Source: Lateolabrax maculatus
Lineage: Eukaryota; Chordata; Actinopteri; Acropomatiformes; Lateolabracidae
Direction of reading: 5' to 3'
Length of the DNA stretch: 64,000 nucleotides
NCBI GenBank assembly: GCA_031216445.1
Contig: CM062201.1
Span: 1,855,001 to 1,919,000 of the forward strand
The translations under genes and the position numbers were made by a program. Under the pieces are notes generated by a model. The model saw only the letters and a list, made by a program, of their open reading frames with translations. It was not told the origin of the DNA and searched no databases. How positions within the stretch are numbered: the stretch's first letter is position 1; every line of letters begins with the position of its first letter. Below, one piece after another: positions 25,348 to 36,986 of the stretch.

Positions 25348-26594
25348 ATGAGAGCTACTCCAAAGTGTGGGAGGAAATTGTGATTATGAAATCACGACAC
25401 TGTCTGTTGTAGCCCTCACAGGGGAGGTGTTCAATGTCTAATAAACACAGGACACACATTTTGTTTATGTATTGAGATAGAGGAATTTCATAAAGGCAGT
25501 GGACTACATTTACAAGTTTACCAAAACAACAACAACCTGCTTTAAGATGAAGTACCATTTAGTGTCATTTCAAGAATTGTTAGTCTGTCAATAAATCTGG
25601 CATACAAGATAACTGCCTGATAAAACCTCAACTTTACATTACTGCCTTTATGTGAATTTGGCACTGGGAATATTCTCATTCCTATGACTGAAGACTCCTA
25701 AAACGACTGCAGTCTAGTTGTATACGGTATGTGCCTATGGCATGACGTTAAACAAGGACGTTTTTTAAACAAATTGAATGTTGAGGGATAACGTTACCTT
25801 CAAACTGGTATTCTTATTTTTAAGCGCTAGATAGCTAATGTAATTAGCTAAAATTTGGCGGCAGACACCACACTGAAGCTATCTGATGTTCCAGTTAGTT
25901 ACAGAATGAAAGGAGTGGCCGAGTCTAATCAGCCTGGCTTACCCAACGCAACCTGTGTTTAACTGACGCTGGCAGAGTGACAGTAACTTTAACATACTCA
26001 ACTAAAGTTATCTGATAGCAAAGCGGCATCATAACATGACCTGGCTACAGCTACCATGAACTCAGCGTTAGTGTAATAAGTTATTCCAACAGCAGTGTCA
26101 CCGACTCAAAAGACGACAATTGTAGATCTTCATCGACTTATCGACCCAGCTTCGCTGAGTCCATGGCGATGCAACCTAATGCCAATGTCAGTAGAACAGG
26201 ACTTCGGGGACAAATAGGCGTACATAAACTGCATACCGTGGACTGCCAGGCAATGTTTGGACATTAACTAACAGACATTAGCTAAACTAATAGAAAGTAA
26301 AAATGACAACGGACTTATTGAAAAGCTTCACAAGCACAACACTCAGCGTGGTTGTGGTGACGGACGGAGCAAGGTTGTGATCCAACTTAGCTAGCCACTT
26401 AACGTTAGCTAACACCTGCATCCGAAGGTTGAGTGCCTACAGCCAAAAACAGACAGCTGGCGGTAAATCAGACACAAGGCAACACTAACCGCATTTGTTT
26501 TCATAGAAAACACAGTTAATCCTCCCAGAATTAACGGCTGATTGTTGTATTTCAAGACTTCAGAGTCGTGTATCGCTACATCGTAAATAAACAC

Positions 26595-26642
26595 ACTTCC
26601 TGATAGCGTTTAACTTCCAACACATACTTCCTGTCACGTGAC
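26595..26642 (-). promoter_or_regulatory. Probable VPS13D promoter core: CLEAR-type E-box plus two ETS-type sites
   Basis: The palindrome GTCACGTGAC lies at 26633-26642, about 1.3 kb upstream of the VPS13D ATG. It matches the 10-bp CLEAR consensus bound by TFEB/TFE3. Two ACTTCCTG (CAGGAAGT on the gene strand) ETS-type motifs lie at 26595-26602 and 26626-26633. A further ACTTCCGG is at 27029-27036. No TATA box is evident, as is usual for housekeeping promoters. The transcription start is inferred, not seen. Confidence 0.5.
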
Positions 26643-28100
26643 GAAAACAAACGATTCCTCTTGTGTTGCGTTGAATTCAAACCGGGAAAACAGGGTGATT
26701 TTACATTCAAATGCGAATTTAAATGTTCTGTTGTTGACTCTTACCATCTAAAAGCATGGCTTTTCACATTGTAATGTAACGTAATTTATTATAGCTGAAA
26801 ACACTGAAATGTAATTTACTATTGATATTTACAAAACATAAACTAGGGTTGCGTTGTATTTTATTGACATACTTATCCGGCGGCTAATACAAACATTTTT
26901 TTTCTAGTTGACTGTTTCCCTGTTCTATTTATCATTAGGAGAAAGTAATGCGAACAGTGAAAGCTTGAAAGCTATAATAGGAATGATCTAAACTCTTGTA
27001 AAAGAAAGACGACAAACAGAATATGAGCACTTCCGGCAGGTAGAAGTGCAAGCTGTCGTTTCGGTCGTTTCCTCCGAAGAGAGACGTCACCTGATGTATG
27101 GCTGCAACCAGAATTCAGCAGCTTACAGCGTCTTTACTGTGTGATACCAAATAACAATTTTCTGAACAGCCTCTAGTGATACCTCAGATGTTAAATGTAT
27201 ATAGTATACAATAAACAACTTATAAAATACTAAAATAATGAGCCATACCTATACTGCTTAGTACATACAGTAAAAATAAATAATACTTTGGTCAGTTCAC
27301 CAAAATGACTTATTGCCTGTTTTCTCTTCAGGTTCTGAGGTATCTGTCGCTGTGATTTAAAAAAATGTTTCTCCTCCATCACTAAAGGCAAAATGTGATC
27401 AAGTGTGATCATTAGAATGACAATAGGTCATTTAGCCTGTCAGCCAATTTGTGTATGAACAAAGAATAATTCCTCCATTAAGCAGACGCTAAAGATTATG
27501 AAGTGCTGTTAATTGAAGTGGACTCAGAGAAGAGCAGTGAGGTGGCTAAAGCTACAGTTACGGTTATCCCTTGTTTCATGTGAATGCCCTGAAGAAAGAT
27601 AATAATGATATTAATAAAATACTATGTTTTGGAATTTTCACAAAAATTTAACAAAAAAAAGGTTGTGGAAATTTAACTGTCCACAAAATATGAACTGAAA
27701 AGTGAAAAGAAATCCCAAGAATAAATTCGTAATAAAAAAGTTGTTCATGGCACTATGTTTCCTCATAGTATTTAATATTCATATTTTAATTCATTTGAAA
27801 TATTTAAAGCATTAAATATTCCTTATATCATGGGAGTTTGTCATTAATCTGAATCTGAGAGTACATCCATGACAAGACAGACCTTGAGTCTTGGATTTCT
27901 TCTTTTCCAAATTGCAGTCTCTTTCACACACTCTTGTTGGTCTGCAATCATAAAGGAAAATTGTTTGACAAAATACACTAATTGCATGTACAATAAAAAT
28001 ATTACAAGAAAGAAATTAAAAAGCTATCTGGATTGAAAAATATAAAAAAAAAAAGATGTTTGTAAAAGTGATATTTAATATCAACAACATGTATAAAATG
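26643..28100. other. AT-rich spacer upstream of VPS13D, no gene seen
   Basis: No ORF above background resembles a known protein and I see no divergent gene start. An ETS-type site (27029-27036) is the only motif I would mark. Confidence 0.5.
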
Positions 28101-28129
28101 TCTGCCTAGGACAGAAGTACTTACAGCAT

Positions 28130-28900
28130 TGACAAATTATTTCCCCTGGTCAGTAAGAATCCTTTTGGGGGCTTTGAACTGATGGACGAAATTAACAATG
28201 CATTTGGAAACTTCCTTGGCTGCCTATGGCCATTTTGTGAAGTAGTCTATCATTATGCATATGTATTGATGTCCATTCTTAGTTTCTGTCAGTTTCCCAA
28301 TGAGGTCCATCCTCACCAATTCAAAGGGCTGAGCAACCTTTAAGAGCAAAAGATTTTCACATATAAATAGTTATCTTCAAGACACTGCACTCAGCATCTT
28401 TTGTACAACATTATTTACTATTAATCACACATTTTTTTTAAGTCATGTACCTTTTACACACTTTTTAGAAAACCTTCTAGCAGTGTGTGGATGAATTAAC
28501 CTTTATGGGAGTGTATTCTGTCCGCATTTTAATGGATACAGTACTGACCTGGCACGATGAGCATTTGGAAACCTGATGATGACATGTTAAGTAAAAATGG
28601 CAAATTATTAAAATTATCAAAAGTTCCTATTATTATTAAAAGTTCCAGAGAAAAGGTTTTATCCATGAAATGACAAGCCATATCATATAATAATTATATG
28701 CAATATATGCAATATATGTAGTGCTGACTTACCCACTTGTTGATGTCTACTGACATTCCTGGCTAGTAAAATCTGCTGGATATGGCTTCTCTTGTTTTGG
28801 TCTGGCCACAGTGTGCCCCTGTCTTTTGCCACATCAGCCCCACAGACCACTTTTGTTTAAATGGTTTTGGCAGTCCCTTTGCAGCGCCAGTAATATAAAT
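28130..28900 (-). pseudogene. Gypsy-type integrase relic
   Basis: On the minus strand from 28890 a zinc-finger-like segment reads TREAISSRFYWPGMSVDIN-like (with stops). From about 28340 the integrase core reads FELVRMDLIGKLTETKNGHQ, then YICIMIDYFTKWP with the first catalytic Asp, and VNFVHQFKAPKRILTDQ with the second. Stops, frame changes and a roughly 350-bp non-matching gap make it dead. It could be Ty3/Gypsy or a GIN-type domesticated relative. Confidence 0.65.
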
Positions 28901-29147
28901 CTTCTCCTAAATGGAGGAAGAAAGAACTTGCAACAAAACACAATGCCAATAATAACAAGGTTATTCCATTTTTTTTTTTTACCTGATTTATAAATTAATC
29001 TGTTTTGAGATATAGAATTACATCTTGTATTAAGCTACAATTACAGACTCTGATGTGATTTTTACATATACTTTGAAGCAATTACATTAGTACTGATATT
29101 GGTTTTTAGTACATATAGTTAAGGTCAGGTATATGCTTGAATTTCGA

Positions 29148-29482
29148 TCATGGGGGTGAACTCTCCAGTTTAGAACAGAATGCAGGGTTACTTGTGGTTC
29201 CTAAAGTCTCTAAAAGTAGAATGGGAGCCAGAGCCTTTAGTTATCAAGCTCTTATCCTGTGGAACCAGCTCACAGTTTGGGTTCATGCAGATGGCCGCCC
29301 ACCCAGAACCCGGTTCTGCTCGAGGTTTCTACTTGTTGAAAGGGAGTTTTTCCTCGCCACTGTCGCCAAGTGCTGCTCATGGTGGGAATTGTTGTTTTCT
29401 GTGAAAGTGAAAGTGAAAAGTCTCTTGAAATAACTTTTGTTATGATTTGACGCTATACAAATAAAATTGACTTGACTTGACA
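29148..29482 (+). mobile_element. L2-like LINE 3' end fragment
   Basis: It shares TTACTTGTGGTTCCTAAAGT, GTAGAATGGGAGCCAGAGCC, GCAGATGGCCGCCCACCCAG, TTTTTCCTCGCCACTGTCGC and the CGCTATACAAATAAAATTGA tail with the copies at 1-1855 and 21544-22249. It has an internal deletion relative to them. The ORFs here are shadows. Confidence 0.8.
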
Positions 29483-29790
29483 TGACTTCCAGCAACCGAT
29501 GCAGCTTGTCCTAGCTGGAGCTCCTGGCAACAAAATGCCTAATTCCAGCAACTGACGCAGCTTTGTCTTCTTTTGAGAAGATAATGGACCCCATTGTCTT
29601 CTCCCCCATGATCTTGTCCTGTTGAAAGATATAAAAGACAGACACCCCTGGTGCTCTGGACTCATTTTGCACACCTCATGTATTTGACTGTGTTGTGAGT
29701 CCCTCTGCAGAGGCTGAATTAAACTTGCAGAAAAACAAGTGTTGATTTTGTGCTTTATTGGACAAAAATTGCCATCACAAAACTCAGTGA
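29483..29790 (+). repeat. Possible LTR fragment (TATA box and downstream tail signals)
   Basis: GATATAAAAGACAG followed about 75-110 bp later by GCTGAATTAAACTTGCAG and a T/G-rich stretch looks like U3-R-U5 of an LTR element. No partner LTR or coding region is attached, so this is tentative. Confidence 0.3.
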
Positions 29791-30649
29791 CACTCTGGGG
29801 AGCATGGAAGTGTTCAGGAAATGTCATGGCAAGCTGCACAAGTGATATGTGGTGGAAAAGTGGTTTGGTGGTAATGAAAGAGGACAGGTCAGGACTTAAT
29901 CTTATATTATCTTAACATCTTAACATCTAGAGACCAAGAGTATTGACAAAGAAACTTATTTGCAATCTAGTAATTGGATATTTTGTTTGCAAAATTGACA
30001 ATAGAGGGAAACTGTCAAAACTCACTCAAATTTAAAATGTTTATCCTCGGGGGAGTGTGAATGTGTTCAGTAAATGTAATGGTAATCTGCCCATTAGATT
30101 TTTATATTTCTTGTATACAAGTGGAACGATGGTAGGAAAAATCCAGGAGCACCAAAATCAATAACTATTACCCTCTGTGGACAATGAATATCTGCACTAA
30201 AATTGTATGTTAACGTAGAACGGTAGCTCTTCTATTCATTAACTAAAACTAAAGATTGAGTTCCTGTCAAGCTCAGCTGTACTTTGAAATGGATGGTAAT
30301 ACTCACATGGTAAATGTATGCACATCACACAGAATCTATCTGGACCGTTGTTTTTTAAAATAGTAGTGTCTGTTCCATGAGATGGACGAGTGACAGAATA
30401 CAAAAACTTCTCTGAAGTTGTTTGTAACTCACAAACTCACTTATACGTGTTTAGAGCGCTGTAGATAAGGGGGAGCTGTTCAGTCGTTGTCCAACCAGTC
30501 ATATCATGCCAAACTGCAACACCTACAGTAAAGGAAAAGCAGCAGCAGTTTAGACCTGCGTGGTAAATATCAGCTGGCAATGAAGGAATTGTCATTCCCC
30601 ACAATAAGTTGCCACTCTTGTAGTTCACGAGAGAGTTCACTTCATGGAC

Positions 30650-30740
30650 TATGATGTTAAGGTACAAGGTTCGTTTACTTGTCACTCTACAACACAGGGT
30701 TGCACAACGACATACAAGCTGTAGTCCCATTTATGCTACA
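30650..30740. repeat. Short dispersed repeat; intact relative of the target site at 55.56/56.63 kb
   Basis: The segment CTACAACACAGGGTTGCACA then GCTGTAGTCCC and ATGCTACACA matches the two flanks of the MITE at 55573-56631 and appears to be the uninterrupted form. Confidence 0.55.
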
Positions 30741-32500
30741 CAAGAAAAAGAGTCTTAACAACTTCTCTCATTTAAAAGGAGTTTTATTTACAATTTTGAC
30801 ACATTTTATACACATAGCGATACAGACCAGTGATGCATTGTCAAATATAACCAATGTAAGTTGGCAACATGAAAAACATAATTTGATGAGATTCTAAATC
30901 ATACATCTTCCATGAGGCTCTGTGTGTGTTACAAATATTGTAGACTTAGGCAAGTCGGATGTGATAGCTGCTCCATCTTAGTTGTAAAAATAAAGACGCC
31001 CACGGGTTCTCTCACTCAGACCTCCTGACGCATCCAGTCAGCTTCCCAGCTTGCCTGCCACTCCTCCGCTTACCCCCTTACTTAGTCATTACACCATTTG
31101 TCTCACCACTCAACTCCTGTCTGTGTCTGCTTTTGGGTCCAACCAAAACCAAGACCTTATCAAAGTGGAAACATTTGAAGAGGGGAAATCAATTAAACAA
31201 AATTGTGCACCTGTTTATTCCAACCACTTTCTATTTTTGAACCAAGAGCTTCTAAATGAAAAGGTCTTTAGATGTGTGAGCAGGCAAAGGCCGCAGCTCT
31301 GCAGGTTCTGCAGGTCTTGAGCACGGCAATATTTTTGCTCCACACCCGGATACCAAATCATAAAAATAAATATGAATTAGATGAGATGGAAAGTGTTAGG
31401 TTGACTGAGGTTTTGGAGCTGTCAGCGGTAAGGGAGCCGTTGGCTCTGAAAAGTCAAAACACAAGTTAAAGATTGTCAGAAAATGGTTAAAGCCAGCAGC
31501 TTGTGTGCTAGAGAACTGTGTAGCATGCACTCTTTACTGTAGTTCTGCTTTCTGTGAATAAAATAATGTGAAGGTTTCAGCAACTTTTCAGCAGTGGAAA
31601 AAACATGCTCTCTTTGGACACATACTGTTCAGTCTGATGTAAAAAATCTATATTTCTCAAACTATTTTGTCCTTTTAGCCCTTTGTGATGCAGTGACTGG
31701 ACTGTTGTCTTCTGCAAAAGTGTACCTAACTTTTTCAATGTAACAATGTGTTTTTACAATAAGTCTTGTAAAGGTAACCTACTTTTTTTTAAATATGGGA
31801 TTATAAAAAGAGGAAAAAGTACCTTCTTTAAGTGAAAAGAAAAAATTACACATCCATGTCCCTTTTTATGAAAAAACAGAAAAACATTCACCAAGTCAGC
31901 TATTCCTCATCTGGCATCTGATAAAAGCTTGTGGTCTTTAAAACCCTCTCCACCCTCTCCTACTAGGCTACCTCTCTGTTCCTTTTCACATGTCACATCT
32001 AGCAGCCTGAAACCAAGAGGCATTAAATGTATGTGCAGGTTCTTTAGGACAAGTACAGGTTGGTACACTACCTGTAGTGGGGACAGTGAGAGCCTGGGGC
32101 TGCAGTGACCACAGCCAAGACAAACAAGAGGTGGTAAGTAGGTCAAGTAGCCTGCTGCTGGATTAAGACTGATGCTATTTGTGGCTGATGTGTCTCTAGA
32201 ACACTATGAGAGCAAAGGCCAGAGCTGAAAGACACCACAGTGTCCTCACTGTAAATTATTAAGAATCAAGTACCATGTCATATGTGTTTTTATTTAGGTA
32301 AGTTTATTTGTATTTATACAACTTTCAATGTTTAGATATTCCTACAAGTATGATGCTATCCCTTTTTTTAATAGTTTTTAATTTTATTTATTTTTACCAT
32401 TTACACTAATGATGGCACAGTAAAGCCACCACAAGAGTTGATGCACCCTGAAAACAACAACATTGCTATTGCTTCCTTCCTGCGTCCCGCCTTTTTCATG
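30741..32500. other. Spacer, no host gene; minor LTR-like fragment near 31.0-31.15 kb
   Basis: The text around 31010-31150 (CCTGCCACTCCTCCGC..., GTCTGCTTTTGGGTCCAACC) resembles the end of fish LTR elements. The remainder is AT-rich and unassigned. ORFs up to 89 aa have no recognisable motif. Confidence 0.35.
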
Positions 32501-32739
32501 AGTTTGATGCTCTATATCTTAGAAGAAAATGGATAGAAAAAGGTCACCAACTCATAGCCTGCTACATGGTCATGGTTTTAATGTAAATGCTGTTCATCTT
32601 GAAAATGTTAATATAAAGACTCCATCAAAATTGACACTACTAGGGCTTATACAAGTAAACAGTTGCTGGAGTATTGGCTCGAGATATCAGCAATCAGGAG
32701 ACTGCAACACCAGCATTAAAACACATAAGGCTGGGGAGG

Positions 32740-32830
32740 AAAATCTCTTGGGGGGTGGCCATCTGCATCAACCGAGTTGGGTTGAAAGGAGAGGAGAGAG
32801 GGAGAGAGGGGAAACAGAGCACAACAAAGA
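32740..32830 (-). repeat. Small L2-like 3' UTR scrap
   Basis: The reverse complement contains CCTTTCAACCCAACTCGGTT and GATGCAGATGGCC, as in the other L2-like copies. The ORF from 32529 crosses it by chance. Confidence 0.5.
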
Positions 32831-33299
32831 ATCAGCTGTCGAGTCCACTCCATCTGCAGAGGACAGGCCACTGTCAGTATCCACACCAGTTGTGAGAAAA
32901 ACCCTGCTGAGGGTGAATATGAATAAAAGTTCTCAGCATTCCTGTAGACTTTTATTACCACTGTATTTCATAACCCTCTGTTTATTTCTGTTTTTGTTGA
33001 TGCTTATCCTTGTTCATCTCTTGGCACAGAAGGGCTTTGTACTAGTAGGAGAGGGGGGTCACTAGATTGGGGGTGTTCTATGGCTCCCTTTTGAATTTTA
33101 ATTATTCAAGGGTATTGGCCAAGTTCTGCCCTGCATGCACTATGCGCTGTGTGTCTGTGATCATTAAGTATGTTTTTGCAAAATTCTGCATGCAGGGCTT
33201 CTAGCAAATTTTTTTCACATTTTTGGAGGTCGGGTCTGGTTAATGGATCCCACACTTCCCCACACAAACTACTGCATAATATTATTGCGTATATTACTG

Positions 33300-33515
33300 A
33301 ATTTAGAATTTCGAGCCAAAGATCAATATTTTGGTCTTTTTCATATTTACAGTTAATGCCCATGTTTGACTGAAATTGTGGAGGATGTCCAGGCTCTGCT
33401 GCAAGCCCTCTCTGGAGTCAGAAAGGAAAGCCAGGTTATCTGCAAACATCAAACATTTGACCTCTGTGTCCTGCACCAGGGGCTGTGGATTTTTGCAGTG
33501 GTTCTGCAAAATATA
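33300..33515 (-). mobile_element. LINE reverse-transcriptase fragment with damaged YADD box
   Basis: The minus strand encodes VKCLMFADNLAFLSDSREGL then LQQSLDILHNF and LTVNMKKTKILIF. The catalytic block is FADN where FADD/YADD is expected, so the second Asp is lost. The protein reads straight into the adjoining MITE (from 33516). The same LINE type recurs at 39.76-40.1 kb. Confidence 0.7.
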
Positions 33516-33824
33516 GTGCAGCTGTTTGTTCTTCTTTTCGAGAAAATTTACCATCCAGTCCGTTTAATACCGCTGTTGTAGCCAGGCGTTGAAGGTTCCG
33601 CATCGGCGGCAGCCATCTTGGTTATTTACAAAGATGCCTCAACGGCGCTCCTCTCTGTCAGTCATCGTATTAAACCCGCCTCATATGAGATAAACGGCTG
33701 TGATTGGCTTGCCAGCTTCCAGTTCTGGGGAAATCTGTTTGAATGTTAAAGGGGCCAGACATATCTGCCAGAGAAAATAAAACATGAGCTCGCAGATTTG
33801 TCTGGTTCCCAGGCTAATCCCGAG
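33516..33824 (-). mobile_element. MITE copy B of the TAGCCTGG...CCAGGCTA family
   Basis: It ends ATTTGTCTGGTTCCCAGGCTA at about 33823 and matches copy A over ATTAAACCCGCCTCATA, GTGATTGGCT, GGGGCCAGACATATCTGCC and AAATAAAACATGAGCTCGC. It is truncated at the inner end, where it joins the LINE RT fragment. Confidence 0.7.
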
Positions 33825-33960
33825 GTGTTCCTAGGCCAAATAAGATATATAATCCCTCCAGTGTTGGACGTGCAAGGAAAACTTCCAAAGGAAGGTGCCC
33901 AGGAGGCATCCTAATCAGATGCCCAAACCACCTCAGTTGGCTCCTTTTGTCATCTCTGGT
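33825..33960 (-). mobile_element. LINE ORF2 C-terminal scrap (RWFGHLIRMPPG)
   Basis: The minus strand reads QLRWFGHLIRMPPGHLPLEV then FLARPTLEGL. RWFGHLxRM is a tail motif I know from several fish LINE proteins. About 130 bp survives. Confidence 0.6.
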
Positions 33961-34019
33961 TTAGACTGAGGAGTCAGGGGCAGAAGTGGGATTGGGAGGC
34001 TGTGTCTATGGGCTGGGGC

Positions 34020-34462
34020 TGGGGGTATAAAGCTGTGTCTGTGAGCCAGCGGTAGGCATATGGGCAAAAAAATGGTAGAGAAGAGTGCAGGGGCTCTTGT
34101 CTTGTACCTTGCTCTTCATGTGCTCCAGCTGTCTCCTAATGCTCCTCACTCTGCTGTCTGTGTCCTCCTTTATCTTGGCCATATGGGCCCACAGACTGAT
34201 CTTCTCCTCTTGGAGGGCATAAGGGATTCAATGCTTTTTTGATGGCATCTGCTGGAGCTCTTCTCACAGTTGCTGGATGTTGTTGAGTTCTGTGAGTCTG
34301 GTCTGTACCAGCTCTCTGAAGTCCAGCTCTAGTGAAGAACGGCTTTCTCTCAGTTTCTCAGTCAGGGTTGAGGGGTGAGTGCAGTCAGGGTCTTTCTTCT
34401 CCGGTGGTTCTCTCACTTCCTATTGTTCTGATTCTTCTCTGACTGCTGTGTTGGTGATAGTC
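34020..34462 (-). pseudogene. Coiled-coil-like protein relic, unidentified
   Basis: With three internal breaks the minus strand reads as a heptad-like charged sequence: LTEKLRESRSSLELDFRELV, TRLTELNNIQQL, EELQQMPSKK, EEKISLWAHMAKIKEDTDSR and RSIRRQLEHMKSK. It could be a LINE ORF1 N-terminus or a processed pseudogene of a coiled-coil protein. I do not recognise the parent. Confidence 0.35.
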
Positions 34463-34469
34463 TAAAAAA

Positions 34470-35640
34470 GTTCAATATAAATGCAGAATGTAAAGGAATC
34501 ATGTAAAGGCTTTGGTTTTCATAATGCATTTACTAACTGGCTTAAAGCTATGTATCAAAAGCCAAAGGCATCAGTTAGGATCAATGGAACAATGTCACAA
34601 GCTTTTGATCTACGTAGAGGAACCAGGCAAGGGTCCCTTTCTCTCTTAATTTTTTGTCTTAGCATTGAACCCTTAGCAGAGAATACAACAACAGAGAGAG
34701 ATAGAGGGGGTTACAAGAGCAGATCAGGAACATAAATTGGCGTTACATGCCGATGACATTAATCTGTATATCAGAAATCTAAAGAGATCTCTCCCTGCTT
34801 TAATAAGTACAAGTAGCATATGTACTAGTATGTCAGGTTACAAACTGACAAGATATGATTCAGGGTGACCGAGTCACACTAACAGTAAAGGTTCTAGCTT
34901 CCCAAGAAAGTGCTACCTTTAAACACTAGGATACAATGTTTACCAGATTCCTGTGGAACAGTAAAAAAGTAAGGATCAAACTGAAAACACTGAAATTGTG
35001 CAAAGAGGAAGATGGACTTGCCTTAACCAATCTTAAAAACTATTTTCTGGCAGCACAACTGCAGTCATTTAGAAAATGGTTGCAAGAAAATTCAACCGTG
35101 AAATGGAGATCAAGTTCAAGCAAGTTCATTAGAAAACCAACCTATAGCTAACTATAACTTTAGGAACAATCTCTTCCGGAAATGTGATTTACACATTTAA
35201 TATTTCCTCTGCTACCTTCAGGTTAGAAGTTATATAGGGAGCAGTCAGTTGTAGAGTAAAACTATTATGTAAAATACCCTAGTTAAGCTTATTTTGAAAA
35301 ACCACAGTCATAAAATTATCACTAACACAAATAGACAAGATGAAACAAGGACGAAAGACAAATGGAAGGAGGAATTAGAAATTGATATATCAGAACATGA
35401 ATGGATGGTATGAATATCAATACTCACTAAAGAACAAATTCACTTTTTTGGCAGGACAATTCTTGGAAGATACAACTTCATTACTTCATAACACCAATTC
35501 AACAGGCAAAATACAATAAGATTATTTCAAAATGCTGGAGGAATTGTGGGGATGATAATGCAACCTTTTGTCATTATGGTTGTGCCCACTATTAAAATAA
35601 TTTTTGGGAAGCAATACATAACGTTCAGACGATACTGAAA
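34470..35640 (+). mobile_element. L1/Tx1-type LINE ORF2 RT and tail remnant
   Basis: RT blocks are readable: FTNWLKAMYQKPKASVRING, RRGTRQGSLSLLIF with the RQG motif, and HADDINLYI at 34745-34775 where Tyr of YADD is His. The C-terminal region follows (TRFLWNSKKVRIKLKTLKL; LTNLKNYFLAAQLQSFRKWL) and a CCHC-like remnant near 35540-35600. Frames are broken. Confidence 0.75.
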
Positions 35641-36204
35641 GTAAATTTCCCACTGGATGTCAAGTACTAGCTAGCTTGCTAGTCTGAGTGAAATTCTGCC
35701 ATTTAAAAGTGAAGAACAGCGACCAGCCCTTTTAAAATACTTTGGTGTGTTGCTAGTTAACGTTAGTTTTGTTTTATTTGCCTTTCAGCAGACATGGAAA
35801 TCAATAGCAGTAAGGCACGATAAAATCTGTTTATATGAGCACATGTGTACGTCAGCTGAGTAGGCAGTCTTTCAATGTGGCCCAGGATGCAACGGTTGAA
35901 AGAATGTGGACACATGCAGCTCAGACCACCTCCTAATGTGGTCTGAGTGATTGGATCTCAATGCATCCTCAATCCGTCTTGGGTGCATTTGTCACACAAG
36001 AGTGTGCGATTCTTGTTTTATACCAGCAATAAAAGTTAATTCCACTGTTAAAAAGATGAACCTCTACTTAAGTTTCCAGGGGGTAGCACCAGGGGACAGC
36101 AACAGCGGGGGTTGTTGTGTAAAGGGACTGAAGCCCAAGGTCACTGGAGCCTAAGTCCCAGTCCACTATGCCAAGATTTTAAATACTTTTTATCAGTATG
36201 CAAT
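35641..36204. other. Unassigned spacer
   Basis: I see no gene, RNA or recognisable repeat here. Short ORFs (67 aa) overlap the LTR boundary and have no motif. Confidence 0.4.
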
Positions 36205-36503
36205 TGTTCAGGAAAAACTTCAAAATCTTCAGCAGGAGTCAGAGTACTGAGGAGCAAAAACTTTATTATTGATAATAAAGTAGAGAAGTTCAAAGTGCAC
36301 ACAAGTTACACCTGAAGAGCTCTGACCTATGTTGGCCTGTGCCTCCTACCTTTATACTCTTGAGACCACACTTGCCCCCGCCTGTTGTTCAGCCTCAAAA
36401 CAGTGTATTAACCCATCCCTTTTTCACCATTACATCAGTTCTTTTTGAAAGTGCTACCACCAGCCTGTGGCTGGTTCATACTGGTTCATAACGGTTTACC
36501 CCA

Positions 36504-36530
36504 CTAACCCTAACCCTAACCCCTAACCCT
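36504..36530. repeat. Short interstitial telomere-like repeat (CTAACC)n
   Basis: About four CTAACC units with one extra C, inside the LTR-like element. Probably part of that repeat rather than a relic of a chromosome end. Confidence 0.6.
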
Positions 36531-36821
36531 GGGACATATTCAGTGTGTCTTCTTTATTTTTTTCTTGCTCTTGTAATCCACATGACACCAGTATTTTCCC
36601 TTTCTCTTCATATCTAAGTTATTTTCTGTTTTTTAGACACCCTTATTATTTTATCTGGCACTTGTGTTTGTTTTTTTTAAAAAAACATGCAGGTGCACTC
36701 GGGTTCATGGCTGGGGCAGTGAGGATCACATTAAATAGGTTCATGCAGGTGCAGTGAGAATCACATTAGATATGTTTTTTTGGATCATTATTTTTAAAAT
36801 CTACTTCTCATTATTGTACTT

Positions 36822-36926
36822 CTAAACTAACACACAACATAACATATGTGATCATTACTACTAAACTAACACACAACGTAACATATGTGATCATTACTTC
36901 ACAACATAACATATGTGATCATTATT
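36822..36926. repeat. Tandem repeat, 39-bp unit, 2.7 copies
   Basis: Units at 36822-36860, 36861-36899 and a partial one at 36900-36926 share AACACACAAC and ATATGTGATCATTACT. The homologous LTR at 43 kb has one unit only. Confidence 0.8.
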
Positions 36927-36986
36927 TTGCATTTGCATTTTATCTTCTTCAGCACATCACATGTTTTAATGAAAAATTATACCACA

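Larger units (their letters stand above)
36205..36986 (-). mobile_element. Solo-LTR-like element, minus orientation
   Basis: The reverse complement starts TGTGGTATAATTTTTC and ends CCTGAACA. It is collinear with the plus-strand block at 43353-44051: both carry CATGTGATGTGCT, AAGATAAAATGC, AACACACAACATAACATAT, CAAGAGTATAAAGGT (TATA box) and GTCAGAGCTCTTCAG. The AATAAA equivalent is at 36262-36267. No clear target duplication. It also holds a telomere-like run and a three-fold 39-bp repeat. Confidence 0.65.

Noticed and set aside
36780..36930. CRISPR-like array of short repeats
   Set aside because: Units are directly abutting 39-mers without unique spacers, in a vertebrate LTR-like element.
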